A stretch of DNA of 64,000 bases, taken from Bradyrhizobium diazoefficiens (lineage in GTDB: Bacteria; Pseudomonadota; Alphaproteobacteria; Rhizobiales; Xanthobacteraceae). The translations under genes were made by a program, and so were the position numbers. Below, piece after piece: positions 32,103 through 40,860 of the stretch. The notes under the pieces are model-generated. The model was not told where the DNA came from and did not search any database. It saw only the letters and a list, made by a program, of their open reading frames with translations. Every line of letters starts with the position of its first letter. The first letter of the stretch is position 1. Location of the stretch: positions 1,423,001 through 1,487,000 of the forward strand of contig NZ_CP067100.1 of assembly GCF_016616235.1 (NCBI RefSeq). Reading direction: 5' to 3'.

Positions 32103-35096
32103 CTACCTCTTCTTCCACCCCCCGCGCCGTCCCGGCATCCCCCCGGTCGACTTCGGCGCCGGCCCGAACTCCGGCCCCGACTGCCTTGAATCCGTCGGCT
32201 GGATGATCCGGCTGGTGCTGCCGAACGGCTTTGACGGCAGCGTTGGGGCTGGGCGGTAGGGCAGCGATTCCGGGCCGTGCATCTCGTCGAGATGCGGCTT
32301 GTGCACGCGCGAGCCCTTGCCGCTGCCGGCCTTAAGCGCGGTGGCGGCGCTCTTGTTCTTCATGGCGCTGACGGGCAGGTTCGCGGCGTCGCCGTACTTC
32401 TTCGTGCCGGCATAGGCGCCGGCCTTGCTCTGCACCGCGCGCTGCTTGGCGGTGGGGTCGTCGACCACCGCGAGCTCGGTGGCGCGCAGGCGTTTGACCT
32501 CGTCGCGGAGGCGGGCGGCTTCCTCGAAGTTCAGATCGGCGGCGGCTTCGCGCATCCTTGTTTCGAGATCGGCGAGCACGGCTTCAAAGTTGTGGCCGAT
32601 CGAGATGACGTCGTCGGTCATGTCGTGGCCGCCGACTTCGACCAGCACGTGGTCGCGCTCGTAGACCGAGTTGAGGATGCCGCCGATTTGCTTCTTCACG
32701 CTCTCCGGCGTGATGCCGTTGGCCGTGTTGTACTCGACCTGCTTCTCGCGGCGGCGGTTGGTCTCGGCGATGGCGCGCTCCATCGATCCCGTCATCTGGT
32801 CGGCATAGAGGATCACCTTGCCGTCGACGTTGCGCGCGGCGCGGCCGATGGTCTGGATCAGCGACGTCTCGCTGCGCAAAAAACCTTCCTTGTCGGCGTC
32901 GAGGATCGCGACCAGCGCGCATTCGGGAATGTCGAGGCCTTCGCGAAGCAAATTGATGCCGACCAGCGCGTCGAAGGCGCCGAGACGCAAATCGCGGATG
33001 ATCTCGATGCGCTCGATGGTGTCGATGTCGCTGTGCATGTAGCGGACGCGAATGCCCTGCTCATGCAGATATTCGGTGAGGTCCTCCGCCATGCGCTTGG
33101 TCAGCACTGTGATCAACGAGCGATAGCCGGCCTGCGCGGTGGCGCGGACCTCGCCGACGAGATCGTCCACTTGCGTGCGGGCAGGGCGGATGTCGACGGG
33201 CGGATCGATCAAGCCCGTGGGGCGAATGACCTGTTCGACGAACACGCCGCCGCTCTCGTTGAGCTCCCAGCCGCTCGGCGTCGCCGACACCGCGATGGTC
33301 TGCGGCCGCATCATGTCCCATTCCTCGAAGCGCAAGGGGCGGTTGTCCATGCAGGACGGCAGACGGAAACCGTATTCGGCCAGCGTCGCCTTGCGGCGGA
33401 AGTCGCCGCGGAACATGGCGCCGATCTGCGGGATGGTGACGTGGCTCTCGTCGGCGAAGATCAGCGCGTTGTCGGGGACGTATTCGAACAGCGTCGGCGG
33501 CGGCTCGCCGGGGCGGCGGCCGGTGAGATAGCGCGAATAGTTCTCGATGCCGGCGCAGCTTCCCGTCGCCTCCATCATCTCGAGGTCGAAGGTGGTGCGC
33601 TGCTCCAGCCGCTGCGCTTCCAGCAGGCGCCCCTGGTCGTGGAACTGGTCGAGCCGTTGCTTCAGTTCCGACTTGATCGACTTGATCGCCTGCACCAGGG
33701 TCGGGCGCGGCGTCACATAGTGCGAGTTGGCGTACATCTTGATGAATTCGAGCTCGTCCTGCTTGTGGCCGGTGAGCGGATCGAACTCCTCGATGGTCTC
33801 GATGGTGTCGCCGAACAAATTCACGCGCCAGGCGCGGTCTTCATAGTGCGCCGGGAAGATGTCGATGACGTCGCCGCGCACGCGAAACGTGCCGCGGGTG
33901 AAATCGGCCTGGGTTCGCTTGTACTGGAGCGCGACGAGGTCGGCGATGAGCTGGCGCTGGTCGATGCGCTCGCCCTTCTTCAACGCGAACGTCATCGCAG
34001 TGTAGGTCTCGACCGAGCCGATACCATAGATGCAGGACACCGACGCCACGATGATGACGTCGTCGCGTTCGAGCAGCGCGCGCGTCGCCGAGTGGCGCAT
34101 GCGGTCGATCTGCTCGTTGATGGAGGAATCCTTTTCTATGTACGTGTCCGTGCGGGGGACATACGCCTCCGGCTGGTAGTAGTCGTAATAGCTGACGAAA
34201 TACTCGACGGCGTTGTCGGGAAAGAAATTCTTGAACTCGCCATAGAGCTGGGCGGCGAGCGTCTTGTTTGGCGCCAGGATCAGCGCCGGGCGCTGCGTCG
34301 CCTCGATCACCTTGGCCATGGTGTAGGTCTTGCCGGAGCCAGTGACGCCGAGCAGCACCTGCGAACGGTCGTTGCGGTTGATGCCTTCGACCAGCTCGGC
34401 GATCGCGGTCGGCTGATCGCCCTTGGGCTCGTAGGCCGACTTGATCTCGAAACGCACGCCGCCTTCGGACTTTTCCGGGCGTCGCGGGCGGTGCGGCGTC
34501 CACACCTTCATGGAGCCGTCGTCCTTGCGGAACTCCGGCCGGCCCTCGCGGATCAGCGATTCAAGGGCGTCGGCGGTGGCCTTGACGCCGAGCGCCTCCA
34601 TCTTGGAACGTGGCGGCCGCGCCAGTGCCTCGGCATCGTCCTCCTCGGTGGGAAGGCCGAGCTGCCGCGCCAGTTCCGGGTCGAGCGTCGGGATCGTGGC
34701 TGCGGTGCCGTAATTGGCCTGCGGCGCCTCATCGAAACCACTGGTCTCTCCGCTCCCTCCCCCCTTGTGGGGGAGGGCCGGGGAGAGGGGTAAGCCGCGA
34801 GTCGCGCTGCCTGATGCCGGCCGCGCCATATCCTGCGGAAACTCCTTCGGCGTCGAGGCCCGCGCGCGATGCGCAGCGGCTTCGCCCCCTGCGCGGCGGT
34901 CGCGCGAATTGTCCGGCGGCGGCTGCAGGCCGGTGCCCGAGCCGAGCCCGGCATCGCCGCGGTTGATCGCGGGATTGAGCAGCTCGGCCAGCGCCGGCCC
35001 GATCGGCTGCACGTCAGGGCGATGCGCCTTGGAGTTCGGCGCTTTGGTCTTGGTGGATTTGCCGGATTTTTCGGAGGATGCAGGTTTCTTCGCCAT
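32103..35096 (-). CDS. uvrB: excinuclease ABC subunit B with long N-terminal extension
   Basis: 997-aa UvrB, the helicase-like damage-verification subunit of nucleotide excision repair. Walker [17 protein letters not shown] has its Lys at about 256. The beta-hairpin region [20 protein letters not shown], the DEAD-like FADESHV, helicase motifs [13 protein letters not shown] and [11 protein letters not shown], and the C-terminal UVR helix pair [15 protein letters not shown] are all present. E. coli UvrB is 673 aa; here about 215 residues precede the core and about 75 follow it. The front part is low-complexity and includes a stretch (about 102-116) encoded by a repeat element. The start at ATG 35096 is chosen at [10 protein letters not shown]. 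Confidence 0.95.
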   Translation of the reverse strand: MAKKPASSEKSGKSTKTKAPNSKAHRPDVQPIGPALAELLNPAINRGDAGLGSGTGLQPPPDNSRDRRAGGEAAAHRARASTPKEFPQDMARPASGSATRGLPLSPALPHKGGGSGETSGFDEAPQANYGTAATIPTLDPELARQLGLPTEEDDAEALARPPRSKMEALGVKATADALESLIREGRPEFRKDDGSMKVWTPHRPRRPEKSEGGVRFEIKSAYEPKGDQPTAIAELVEGINRNDRSQVLLGVTGSGKTYTMAKVIEATQRPALILAPNKTLAAQLYGEFKNFFPDNAVEYFVSYYDYYQPEAYVPRTDTYIEKDSSINEQIDRMRHSATRALLERDDVIIVASVSCIYGIGSVETYTAMTFALKKGERIDQRQLIADLVALQYKRTQADFTRGTFRVRGDVIDIFPAHYEDRAWRVNLFGDTIETIEEFDPLTGHKQDELEFIKMYANSHYVTPRPTLVQAIKSIKSELKQRLDQFHDQGRLLEAQRLEQRTTFDLEMMEATGSCAGIENYSRYLTGRRPGEPPPTLFEYVPDNALIFADESHVTIPQIGAMFRGDFRRKATLAEYGFRLPSCMDNRPLRFEEWDMMRPQTIAVSATPSGWELNESGGVFVEQVIRPTGLIDPPVDIRPARTQVDDLVGEVRATAQAGYRSLITVLTKRMAEDLTEYLHEQGIRVRYMHSDIDTIERIEIIRDLRLGAFDALVGINLLREGLDIPECALVAILDADKEGFLRSETSLIQTIGRAARNVDGKVILYADQMTGSMERAIAETNRRREKQVEYNTANGITPESVKKQIGGILNSVYERDHVLVEVGGHDMTDDVISIGHNFEAVLADLETRMREAAADLNFEEAARLRDEVKRLRATELAVVDDPTAKQRAVQSKAGAYAGTKKYGDAANLPVSAMKNKSAATALKAGSGKGSRVHKPHLDEMHGPESLPYRPAPTLPSKPFGSTSRIIQPTDSRQSGPEFGPAPKSTGGMPGRRGGWKKR
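34751..34793. repeat. G/C-rich repeat fragment inside the uvrB reading frame
   Basis: CCCTCCCCCCTTGTGGGGGA followed by GGGCCGGGGAGAGGGGTAAG is a hairpin-bearing repeat of the style seen between genes. Here it lies within codons about 102-116 of uvrB and is translated as roughly [15 protein letters not shown]. It keeps the frame open. Confidence 0.65.
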
Positions 35097-35190
35097 GCCC
35101 CCGAATATGGGCCGAGTCCGCCCCTCAGGAAAGGGCGAAGGCCCGTCGCAATTCAGGCTGCTGACAGCAGGCTGGCAGCAGCCGGGAACG

Positions 35191-35421
35191 TCACGCCGCC
35201 GGCCGTGGCCCCTCGTCATCTTCGGCCGCCTGATGCGGCTCGAGGATGTCGAGATGAATGCCGCCGCAATCGGTGCAGCGCATGGTCCAGTACTCGCATC
35301 CGGCGCGGCCGCCGATCACACGGAGCACCGTGAGATCGCCGTCGCATTCCGGGCAATCCGAGAGCACGGCGCGGGCGTAGATCCGCGACCGCGGTGCGTC
35401 TTCGACGTCGGTGATGGACAT
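35191..35421 (-). CDS. small zinc-ribbon-like protein
   Basis: 76-aa soluble protein with two CxxC motifs: SDCPECDGD (Cys23/Cys26) and [11 protein letters not shown] (Cys49/Cys52), plus an extra Cys in RAGCEYWTM. The four CxxC cysteines could bind one zinc in a rubredoxin-like knuckle. The ends are acidic and disordered in character. Such small zinc-ribbon proteins may bind nucleic acid or other proteins; no partner is suggested. AGGGAAC precedes the ATG. It lies 94 bases upstream of uvrB on the same strand, so co-transcription is possible. Confidence 0.78.
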   Translation of the reverse strand: MSITDVEDAPRSRIYARAVLSDCPECDGDLTVLRVIGGRAGCEYWTMRCTDCGGIHLDILEPHQAAEDDEGPRPAA

Positions 35422-35461
35422 GACCGGTTCCCTGTTATGCCGCGCAGTCTCTCAGTGCGGC

Positions 35462-35689
35462 TTATTCATCGTCGCTCTCTTCGGCGCGCCGGCGGAAGCG
35501 ATCGATGTGGTGCTTGGCGTCGGCGATCGCGGCGTCGGGGTCGGGCCAGGCGAAGCCGACTTCCATGGCCGGAAACAGCACGCCGTCGATGGCAACCGGG
35601 CTGAAATCCGCGCGGCGGATGCGGGCGTGCCACAGGCCTTTGCCAGCTTCGAAGGATTCGATGTCAAAGCCGTCGTAGAGGGTCGTCAT
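35462..35689 (-). CDS. small conserved hypothetical protein
   Basis: 75-aa soluble protein: MTTLYDGFDIESFEAGKGLW HARIRRADFSP, then VEVGFAWPDPDAAIADAKHH (approximate) and IDRFRRRAEESDDE. The predicted fold is beta-strands followed by one helix (DAAIADAKHHIDRF), a layout seen in small proteins of the 'DUF6566-like' kind, but I do not claim that family. The start is at ATG 35689. It precedes the zinc-ribbon gene by 40 bases on the same strand, so the two and perhaps uvrB may share a transcript. Confidence 0.72.
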   Translation of the reverse strand: MTTLYDGFDIESFEAGKGLWHARIRRADFSPVAIDGVLFPAMEVGFAWPDPDAAIADAKHHIDRFRRRAEESDDE

Positions 35690-35806
35690 TGGTGGTCCCC
35701 AAATGCATCTTGTCAGAGGTCTAGGGGACCACGTTTGCGGATTTGCGGATGTGAAGCCGTTCACAAGCGGTCGGCTTTTTCACCCGAACGGGTGATCGGC
35801 CCGCGG

Positions 35807-36721
35807 TCAGCTTCGTGCGGCGGCCCGCCCGAGCCGCCGGGGACGGGCTGCGGGTTCCGCCGCGGCGCGCATGATCCAGCGGCGGAACGCGGCAAAGTCG
35901 CGCTGCTCGGTCTGAAAGCTGCGATAGACGAGGTACCAGCGCATGCCCTTGGGCACCGAGAGATCGAACGGGGCGACCAGCCGGCCAGCGGCGATGTCGT
36001 CGTCGATATAGGGCCGGATGCCCATGGCGATGCCGAGTCCGTCGGCGGCGGCCTGGAGCGCTTGGCCGTAGTACTGGAACTCCGGCCCGCGCGGATGGAT
36101 GCGCGTGAGGTTCGCCGCTTTCAGCCAGATCGGCCAGTCCTCCGGCGAATGTTCGACGCGGATCAGGGTCGGGCCCTTGAGATCGGCCGGGCGCTTCAAT
36201 GAGGTGGCGAGCCGGGGCACGCAGACCGGCATGAGGTCGCCGGCGAACAGCGGCTCGGCGACGAGGCCAGGCCAGTCGCCGCTGCCGAGCTTGATACCGC
36301 AGCTCCAGTCCTCGCCGAACGGCACCGAGGCGCCGCCGGTGGTGAAGCGCACCTCGATGTCGGGCTCCTCGCTGCGAAACTCCGACAGCCGCGGGATCAG
36401 CCAGCGCATCGCAAAGGTGTGGCCGACGCCGATGGTGAGAACGCGGACGCCGGATGGCGCCGTCACCTGCGCGGTGAGGCTTGCCAGCGCATCGAAGATC
36501 GGCGTCAGCCCGCTCTGATAGGCCCGCCCTGACTGGGTCAGTACCAGCCGGTTGGCCTTGCGCTCGAACAGCGCGAGGCCGAGCCGTTCTTCCAGCAGAT
36601 GCACCATGCGGCTCACCGCGGCCGCGGACACGCTGAGCTCGAGCCCGGCCGCAGCGAAGCTGCCGGTCCGCGCCGCCGCCTCGAATGCCTTGATGCCGTT
36701 GAGAAACAGCAGCCGCCGCAA
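35807..36721 (-). CDS. LysR-family transcriptional regulator (GcvA-like)
   Basis: 304-aa LysR regulator. The winged helix-turn-helix is at about 3-62 (LFLNGIKAFEAAARTGSFAA, then LSVSAAAVSRMVHLLEERLG), and the effector domain follows (VRVLTIGVGHTFAMRWLIPR; GIKLGSGDWPGLVAEPLF). The 'LNGIKAFEAAARTGSF' opening is of the GcvA subgroup. The likely start is TTG at 36721, with TGAGGG 9 bases upstream, because no ATG or GTG lies close to the HTH; the frame runs on into a class A repeat, which is not coding. It is divergent from a TauE-type exporter gene, which it may control. Confidence 0.9.
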   Translation of the reverse strand: MRRLLFLNGIKAFEAAARTGSFAAAGLELSVSAAAVSRMVHLLEERLGLALFERKANRLVLTQSGRAYQSGLTPIFDALASLTAQVTAPSGVRVLTIGVGHTFAMRWLIPRLSEFRSEEPDIEVRFTTGGASVPFGEDWSCGIKLGSGDWPGLVAEPLFAGDLMPVCVPRLATSLKRPADLKGPTLIRVEHSPEDWPIWLKAANLTRIHPRGPEFQYYGQALQAAADGLGIAMGIRPYIDDDIAAGRLVAPFDLSVPKGMRWYLVYRSFQTEQRDFAAFRRWIMRAAAEPAARPRRLGRAAARS

Positions 36722-36838
36722 ATGAATGACCCTCAGGAAAGCTGATGCCAGGACAAGATAACTCAGTTTGCGAAGAAGGGGCAAGCGAGGCACAAGAATG
36801 AGCGTGGTTCTAAGTTGTGTTCGGGGCGGCGGCGCTGC

Positions 36839-36989
36839 TCTTCGCCTCTCCCCGCCTGCGGGGAGAGGCCGGAATTTGCGCAAGCAAATTCCGGGTGAGG
36901 GGGACTCTCCGCGAGTCCTACTGCCACGGTAATTGCCGATGCAGCCCCTCACCCCACCCTCTCCCCGCAAGTGCGGGGCGAGGGAGTGA
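36839..36989. repeat. class A paired palindromic repeat, copy 7 (reverse orientation)
   Basis: TTCGCCTCTCCCCGCCTGCG..., the inner hairpin CCGGAATTTGC-GCAA-GCAAATTCCGG (11-bp arms), GGGTGAGGGGG, and on the right GCCCCTCACCCCACCCTCTC. It lies between the divergent LysR and TauE genes, so it is in a promoter region, not a 3' end. Confidence 0.87.
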
Positions 36990-37028
36990 AGCAGTTTGCG
37001 TCCCTCACTTGCTACGGAGAATCCTCCC

Positions 37029-37808
37029 GTGACGCCGATCATGATCGCTGCCCTTGGATTGCTGATGGTCGCCACCGCGTTCCTGTCGGGGCTGTTCGGC
37101 ATGGCGGGCGGGCTGATCTTGATCGGCGTGCTGCTCGCCCTGATGCCGCTGCCGGCGGCGATGGTGCTGCATGCGATCACGCAGATGGCATCGAATGGCT
37201 GGCGCGCGTTTTTGTGGCGGGCGCATATCCGCTGGCGGCCGGTCGCGAACTACATGGTCGGCGCGGCGATTGCGCTCGCAGCCTGGTCGCTCACCCGCTA
37301 CGTGCCGGACAAGCCGGTGGCGCTGCTGCTGCTCGGTGCCACGCCGTTCATGGCGCGGCTGCTGCCGTCAAACATCAAGCCGGATCCCGACCGTCTCTGG
37401 CAGGGCACCGTCTACGGCACGATCTGCATGGGCCTGATGCTGATGACCGGCGTCTCCGGCCCGCTGCTCGACACCTTCTTCCTCGGCGGCGATTTCGGCC
37501 GGCGCGAGAAGGTCGCGACCAAGGCGATGTGCCAGCTCGTCAGCCACTTCACCAAACTGATCTATTTCGGCGGCGTGATCGACCAGGCCGCGAGCCTCGA
37601 TCCCGTGCTCGCCGGCGTCGCGATCGTGGCATCCATGCTCGGCACCACGCTGGCGCGGCGCATTCTGGAGGCCATGACCGACCAGCAATTCGTCGCATGG
37701 TCGAACAAGCTGATCACCACCATCGCCTGTTACTACATCGCCTATGGCGGCTGGCTCCAGCTCCGCGCGCCGGTGCTGGCCGCCTTCGCCAAGGGGGGCT
37801 TGCAATGA
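37029..37808 (+). CDS. TauE/SafE-family sulfite exporter-like permease
   Basis: 259-aa integral membrane protein with seven to eight hydrophobic segments, of the TauE/SafE (DUF81) family, which moves sulfonates, sulfite or related organic anions. The first helix pair has the typical LLMVATAFLSGLFGMAGGLI glycine-rich pattern, and the second half repeats it (GLMLMTGVSGPLLDTFFLGG). I prefer the GTG at 37029, preceded by GGAGA; ATG 37041 is an alternative. It is divergent from the LysR gene and followed 13 bases later by a frameshifted small gene. The substrate is unknown. Confidence 0.9.
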   Translation: MTPIMIAALGLLMVATAFLSGLFGMAGGLILIGVLLALMPLPAAMVLHAITQMASNGWRAFLWRAHIRWRPVANYMVGAAIALAAWSLTRYVPDKPVALLLLGATPFMARLLPSNIKPDPDRLWQGTVYGTICMGLMLMTGVSGPLLDTFFLGGDFGRREKVATKAMCQLVSHFTKLIYFGGVIDQAASLDPVLAGVAIVASMLGTTLARRILEAMTDQQFVAWSNKLITTIACYYIAYGGWLQLRAPVLAAFAKGGLQ

Positions 37809-37821
37809 CGGGAGGTTTGCA

Positions 37822-38051
37822 ATGAGCTGTGACGCCGATCCGCTGGTGCTTGATTTCGTCGAATGGGTCGCGCGCGAGCCGCGCGCCTATGCCGAGGTGA
37901 TTTCGACTGGAAGACCTCGTGCCCGCGCCTCACCATCTGGGAGGACGCCGCCGAGCGCGGCTACGTCGCCCGCGAGACGCTGCCCGGCATCGGGCTGGTC
38001 ATCGCCGTGACACGAGACGGTGAACAGCTGCTGCGAATGAACGGGCGGTGA
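37822..38051 (+). pseudogene. small gene with a one-base frameshift
   Basis: ATG 37822 has GGAGG 7 bases upstream and encodes MSCDADPLVLDFVEWVAREP RAYAEVI. Near 37900 the protein-like sequence continues in the next frame as DWKTSCPRLTIWEDAAERGY, then VARETLPGIGLVIAVTRDG ending EQLLRMNGR at 38051. One missing base at GAGGTGATTTCGACTGG explains the break. Both halves have good codon use, so the damage is recent, or else a sequencing error. The intact product would be about 76 aa, soluble, of unknown function, probably co-transcribed with the TauE gene before it. Confidence 0.7.
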
Positions 38052-38102
38052 CGCCTCCACATCGTCATTGCGAGCGCAAGCGAAGCAATCCAGAATGGGA
38101 GA

Positions 38103-38207
38103 CCCTCACCCTGATGAGCGCGCATCTCGCGCGCGTCTCGAAGGGCGAGGCCGAGATCGGGCCTTCATCCTTCGAGACGCGCGTTCCGCGCTCCTCAGGA
38201 TGAGGGT
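38103..38207. repeat. palindromic intergenic repeat, class G copy 1
   Basis: CCCTCACCCTGATGAGCGCG ... CGTCTCGAAGG on the left mirrors CCTTCGAGACGCGCG ... CTCCTCAGGATGAGGG on the right. It is preceded at 38061-38095 by another short repeat-like stretch (GTCATTGCGAGCGCAAGCGA). It forms the leader of the GST gene that follows. A second copy is at 55272-55405. Confidence 0.75.
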
Positions 38208-38226
38208 CTGGCAGGAGTTGCCCTTC

Positions 38227-38925
38227 ATGTCGCTCAAACTCTACGAACTCGTCGGCACCGACGCCTCGCGCCCGTTCAGCCCGTATTGCTGGCGCACGCG
38301 GATGGCGCTGGCGCACAAGGGGCTCGCGGCGGAACCGCTGCCCTGGCGCTTCACCGAGAAAAGCGCGATCGCGCCGCACGGCTCGGAGAAGGTCCCGGTG
38401 CTGCTGCATCACGACAAGCCAGTGGTCGATTCCTGGACGATCGCGAATTATCTCGAAGACCATTTCCCGGATCGTCCGTCGCTGTTCGGCGGCGAGGGCG
38501 GCCGTGCCATGGCGCGCATGATCAATGCGTGGGGCGACATCGCCATCGTCGGCGGTATCTTTCCGCTGATCGTCGCCGATATCCCGAACCATCTGGCTGA
38601 GGCTGACGCCGTCTATTTCCGCGCCTCGCGCGAGGCGCGCTTCGGCGGCAAGAGTCTGGAAGAGGTGATGGCAGGCCGCGATAGCGCCGTGACCGGCTTC
38701 CGTAAGTCGCTGGAGGTGATGCGGCAGACCCTGAAGAAGCAGCCGTTCATCGGCGGCCACGCGCCGAACTACGCCGACTACATCGTGTTCGGCGGTTTCC
38801 AATGGGCGCGGGTGACGAGCCCGTTCAAGCTGCTGGAGGCGGATGATCCCGTCTACGCCTGGCGCGAAAAGCTGCTCGACGCGTTCGACGGCATGGCGCG
38901 CAAGTCGCCGGGACATCCGGTATAA
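38227..38925 (+). CDS. glutathione S-transferase family protein
   Basis: 232-aa GST-fold protein. The N-terminal thioredoxin-like domain (LKLYELVGTDASRPFSPYCW, with KVPVLLHHDKPVVDSWTIANYL in pieces) holds the glutathione site, and a helical C-terminal domain follows with the N-capping motif NYADYIVFGGFQWA. The Pro in EKVPVL and the 'DSWTIA' Ser match the GSH-binding pattern; the catalytic residue is not certain. The start is at ATG 38227 because the upstream frame lies in a repeat. Substrate unknown. Confidence 0.9.
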   Translation: MSLKLYELVGTDASRPFSPYCWRTRMALAHKGLAAEPLPWRFTEKSAIAPHGSEKVPVLLHHDKPVVDSWTIANYLEDHFPDRPSLFGGEGGRAMARMINAWGDIAIVGGIFPLIVADIPNHLAEADAVYFRASREARFGGKSLEEVMAGRDSAVTGFRKSLEVMRQTLKKQPFIGGHAPNYADYIVFGGFQWARVTSPFKLLEADDPVYAWREKLLDAFDGMARKSPGHPV

Positions 38926-38929
38926 TCTT

Positions 38930-39021
38930 CGTAGCCCGGATCGAGCGCAGCGCAATCCGGGAAGGTCGCAATGCGTGGCACGAATCCGGATTACGCTTGC
39001 GCTCCATCCCGGCTACGTGCA
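38930..39021. repeat. palindromic intergenic repeat, class H
   Basis: CGTAGCCCGGATCGAGCGCA and GCGCTCCATCCCGGCTACGT are inverted, with inner AATCCGGGA / AATCCGGATT pieces. It lies between the convergent GST and CWC-protein genes, and overlaps the last codons of the latter (38991-39021). Confidence 0.7.
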
Positions 39022-39206
39022 GCTTCCGCCGCCTCGCGCAAGCACGCCCGGCATAGACAATCCTCGCCCTTGGCCGGCATCGGCAGCTTTGCTGCCTCCT
39101 CCGCGCACCAGCACTTGCCTGACAGGTCGCAGCCGAACTCGGCGCCGCAGCGGGAGCAGGCGAGGCGGCGCGGCTCCGGCGCTTGGGATTCTTTCCAACT
39201 TGTCAT
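38991..39206 (-). CDS. cysteine-rich CWC family protein
   Basis: 71-aa protein with ACSRCGAEFGCDLSGKCWCA and EDCLCRACL, giving eight cysteines in the pattern of the small cysteine-rich CWC family (named for the Cys-Trp-Cys motif, here KCWCAE). It probably binds zinc and has no signal peptide. Function unknown. The last 10 residues (AARSRDGAQA) are encoded within a class H intergenic repeat, so the original stop may have been lost and the C-terminus extended. The next gene rightward (DUF1800) is divergent. Confidence 0.85.
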   Translation of the reverse strand: MTSWKESQAPEPRRLACSRCGAEFGCDLSGKCWCAEEAAKLPMPAKGEDCLCRACLREAAEAARSRDGAQA

Positions 39207-39303
39207 AATTCATGCGCCGTTATTTTCATGTCGGGTTCATCTCTCGCTGCGGTATATTATGTGCTGCCCACAGACTCGGAAAGCGGTGAGCAAGGACAAA
39301 TCG

Positions 39304-40860
39304 ATGGCCCGCGATTCGCAAGCCGCGCTCGTCGCGCTCAACCGTTTCGGCTTCGGCGCGCGTGGCGGGGCCTCCGGTGATCTCATCAATGCGGCCTCCG
39401 ACCCGCGCGGTTTCGTGAAGGCGGAGCTCGCGCGGCGCAACGGCGTGCTGCTGGAGGCGCCGGGCCTGCAATCGACGCCGCAGCTTGGCCAAGCCGTGTT
39501 CGCCTATCAGGATCAGGTCAAGCAGGCGCGCGAGGCGGCGAAAGCGGCCGCGCCCACGGAGGCGCCGCAACAGGCGCCGGCCGACCAGAAGCCGGGCTTG
39601 CGCCGCAATCTCTCGCTGAACACGGTCGCGACCGAGATCGCCGGCCAGATGGCTGATGCGAAGCCGGCCGACACCACGGCGAAGCCCGATACGATGCAGC
39701 CGAACGCCGCCGCGCCGCCGGCGGCAAAGCCCGCGCCGCAGCCGCTCAACGTCATTCAAAAGACCTTTCGCACTGAAGCCCTGGCGCGGTTGCAGCGCGC
39801 CACGCTGGTCGAGTGCGGCTTCATCGAGCGCCTCGTCGTGTTCTGGTCCAATCATTTCTGCATCTCCGCCAGCAAGGGCGAGCTGGCGCGGATCTGGGCC
39901 GGCGCGTTCGAGCGCGAGGCGATCCGGCCGCACGTGCTCGGGCGTTTTGCCGACATGCTGAAAGCCGTCGAGCAGCATCCGGCGATGCTGTTCTTCCTCG
40001 ACAACCAGCAATCGCTCGGGCCGGATTCGCGCGCAGGACAAAACCGCAAGCGCGGGCTCAACGAAAATCTCGCGCGCGAGATCATGGAGCTGCATACGCT
40101 CGGCGTCGGCGGCGGCTACACGCAAGGCGACGTCACCTCGCTCGCGCGCATCATCACGGGGTGGACCTTTGCCGGACGGCAGGGGCAATTGGGCACGCCC
40201 GGCTCCTTCGTGTTCAACGCCAATGCGCACCAGCCCGGGCCGCAGATGCTGCTGGGCAAGACCTACGAGCCGGCGGGACTGGCGCAGGGCGAGGCCGCGC
40301 TCGCCGACATCGCGCGCCATCCCTCGACCGCGAATTTCATCGCGACCAAGCTCGTCCGTCACTTCGTCGCCGACGATCCGCCGCCGGCACTGGTGGCGCG
40401 ACTGCGCGACGTCTTCGTCAGGACCGACGGTGACCTCAAGGCGCTCGCCACCGCGCTGGTGGATTCCGACGAGGCCTGGAAGGCGCCATTGACAAAAATG
40501 CGCAGCCCTTACGATTTCCTGGTCGCGAGCGGCCGGCTGCTCGCGCGCGTGCCGGAGGATCCCGGTGCGTATCTCAACAGTCTCAATCTGCTGGGACAGC
40601 CGCTGTGGTCGCCGTCCGGCCCGAACGGTTTTCCTGACACCAGCGCCGCCTGGGCCGCGCCTGAGGGAATGAAGCTCAGGCTCGACATCGCCGCGCAGAT
40701 GGGCGCGCGGCTCGGCAACAACATCGATCCGCTCGACCTGCTCGAATTCGCCGCCGCTGATGCGGCGTCGATCGAAACGCGCAAAACCATCGAGCGCGCG
40801 GAATCGCGCCAGCAGGCGCTGGCGCTATTGCTGATGTCGCCCGAGATGCAGAGGAGATGA
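39304..40860 (+). CDS. DUF1800 domain-containing protein
   Basis: 518-aa protein of the DUF1800 family, almost always paired with DUF1501 and of unknown function. Conserved stretches: ALNRFGFGARGG near the N-terminus, FWSNHFCISASKGELARIWA, GLNENLAREIMELHTLGVGG, YTQGDVTSLARIITGWTFAG and NFIATKLVRHFVADDPP. An Ala/Pro/Lys-rich insert (about 78-155) interrupts the N-terminal part. No signal peptide is seen. The start is at ATG 39304 with AAGGAC upstream. The stop overlaps the DUF1501 start by 4 bases, so the two are translated together. Confidence 0.92.
   Translation: MARDSQAALVALNRFGFGARGGASGDLINAASDPRGFVKAELARRNGVLLEAPGLQSTPQLGQAVFAYQDQVKQAREAAKAAAPTEAPQQAPADQKPGLRRNLSLNTVATEIAGQMADAKPADTTAKPDTMQPNAAAPPAAKPAPQPLNVIQKTFRTEALARLQRATLVECGFIERLVVFWSNHFCISASKGELARIWAGAFEREAIRPHVLGRFADMLKAVEQHPAMLFFLDNQQSLGPDSRAGQNRKRGLNENLAREIMELHTLGVGGGYTQGDVTSLARIITGWTFAGRQGQLGTPGSFVFNANAHQPGPQMLLGKTYEPAGLAQGEAALADIARHPSTANFIATKLVRHFVADDPPPALVARLRDVFVRTDGDLKALATALVDSDEAWKAPLTKMRSPYDFLVASGRLLARVPEDPGAYLNSLNLLGQPLWSPSGPNGFPDTSAAWAAPEGMKLRLDIAAQMGARLGNNIDPLDLLEFAAADAASIETRKTIERAESRQQALALLLMSPEMQRR

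Noticed and set aside
32277..34793. 838-aa open frame antisense to uvrB
   Set aside because: It mirrors the strongly conserved UvrB frame. The His/Arg/Asp/Gly-rich composition is typical of the reverse reading of GC-rich genes, with no domains.
36722..37180. N-terminal extension of the LysR protein upstream of the TTG start
   Set aside because: The extra 153 residues are encoded by the class A repeat and the promoter region of the divergent gene, so they are not coding.
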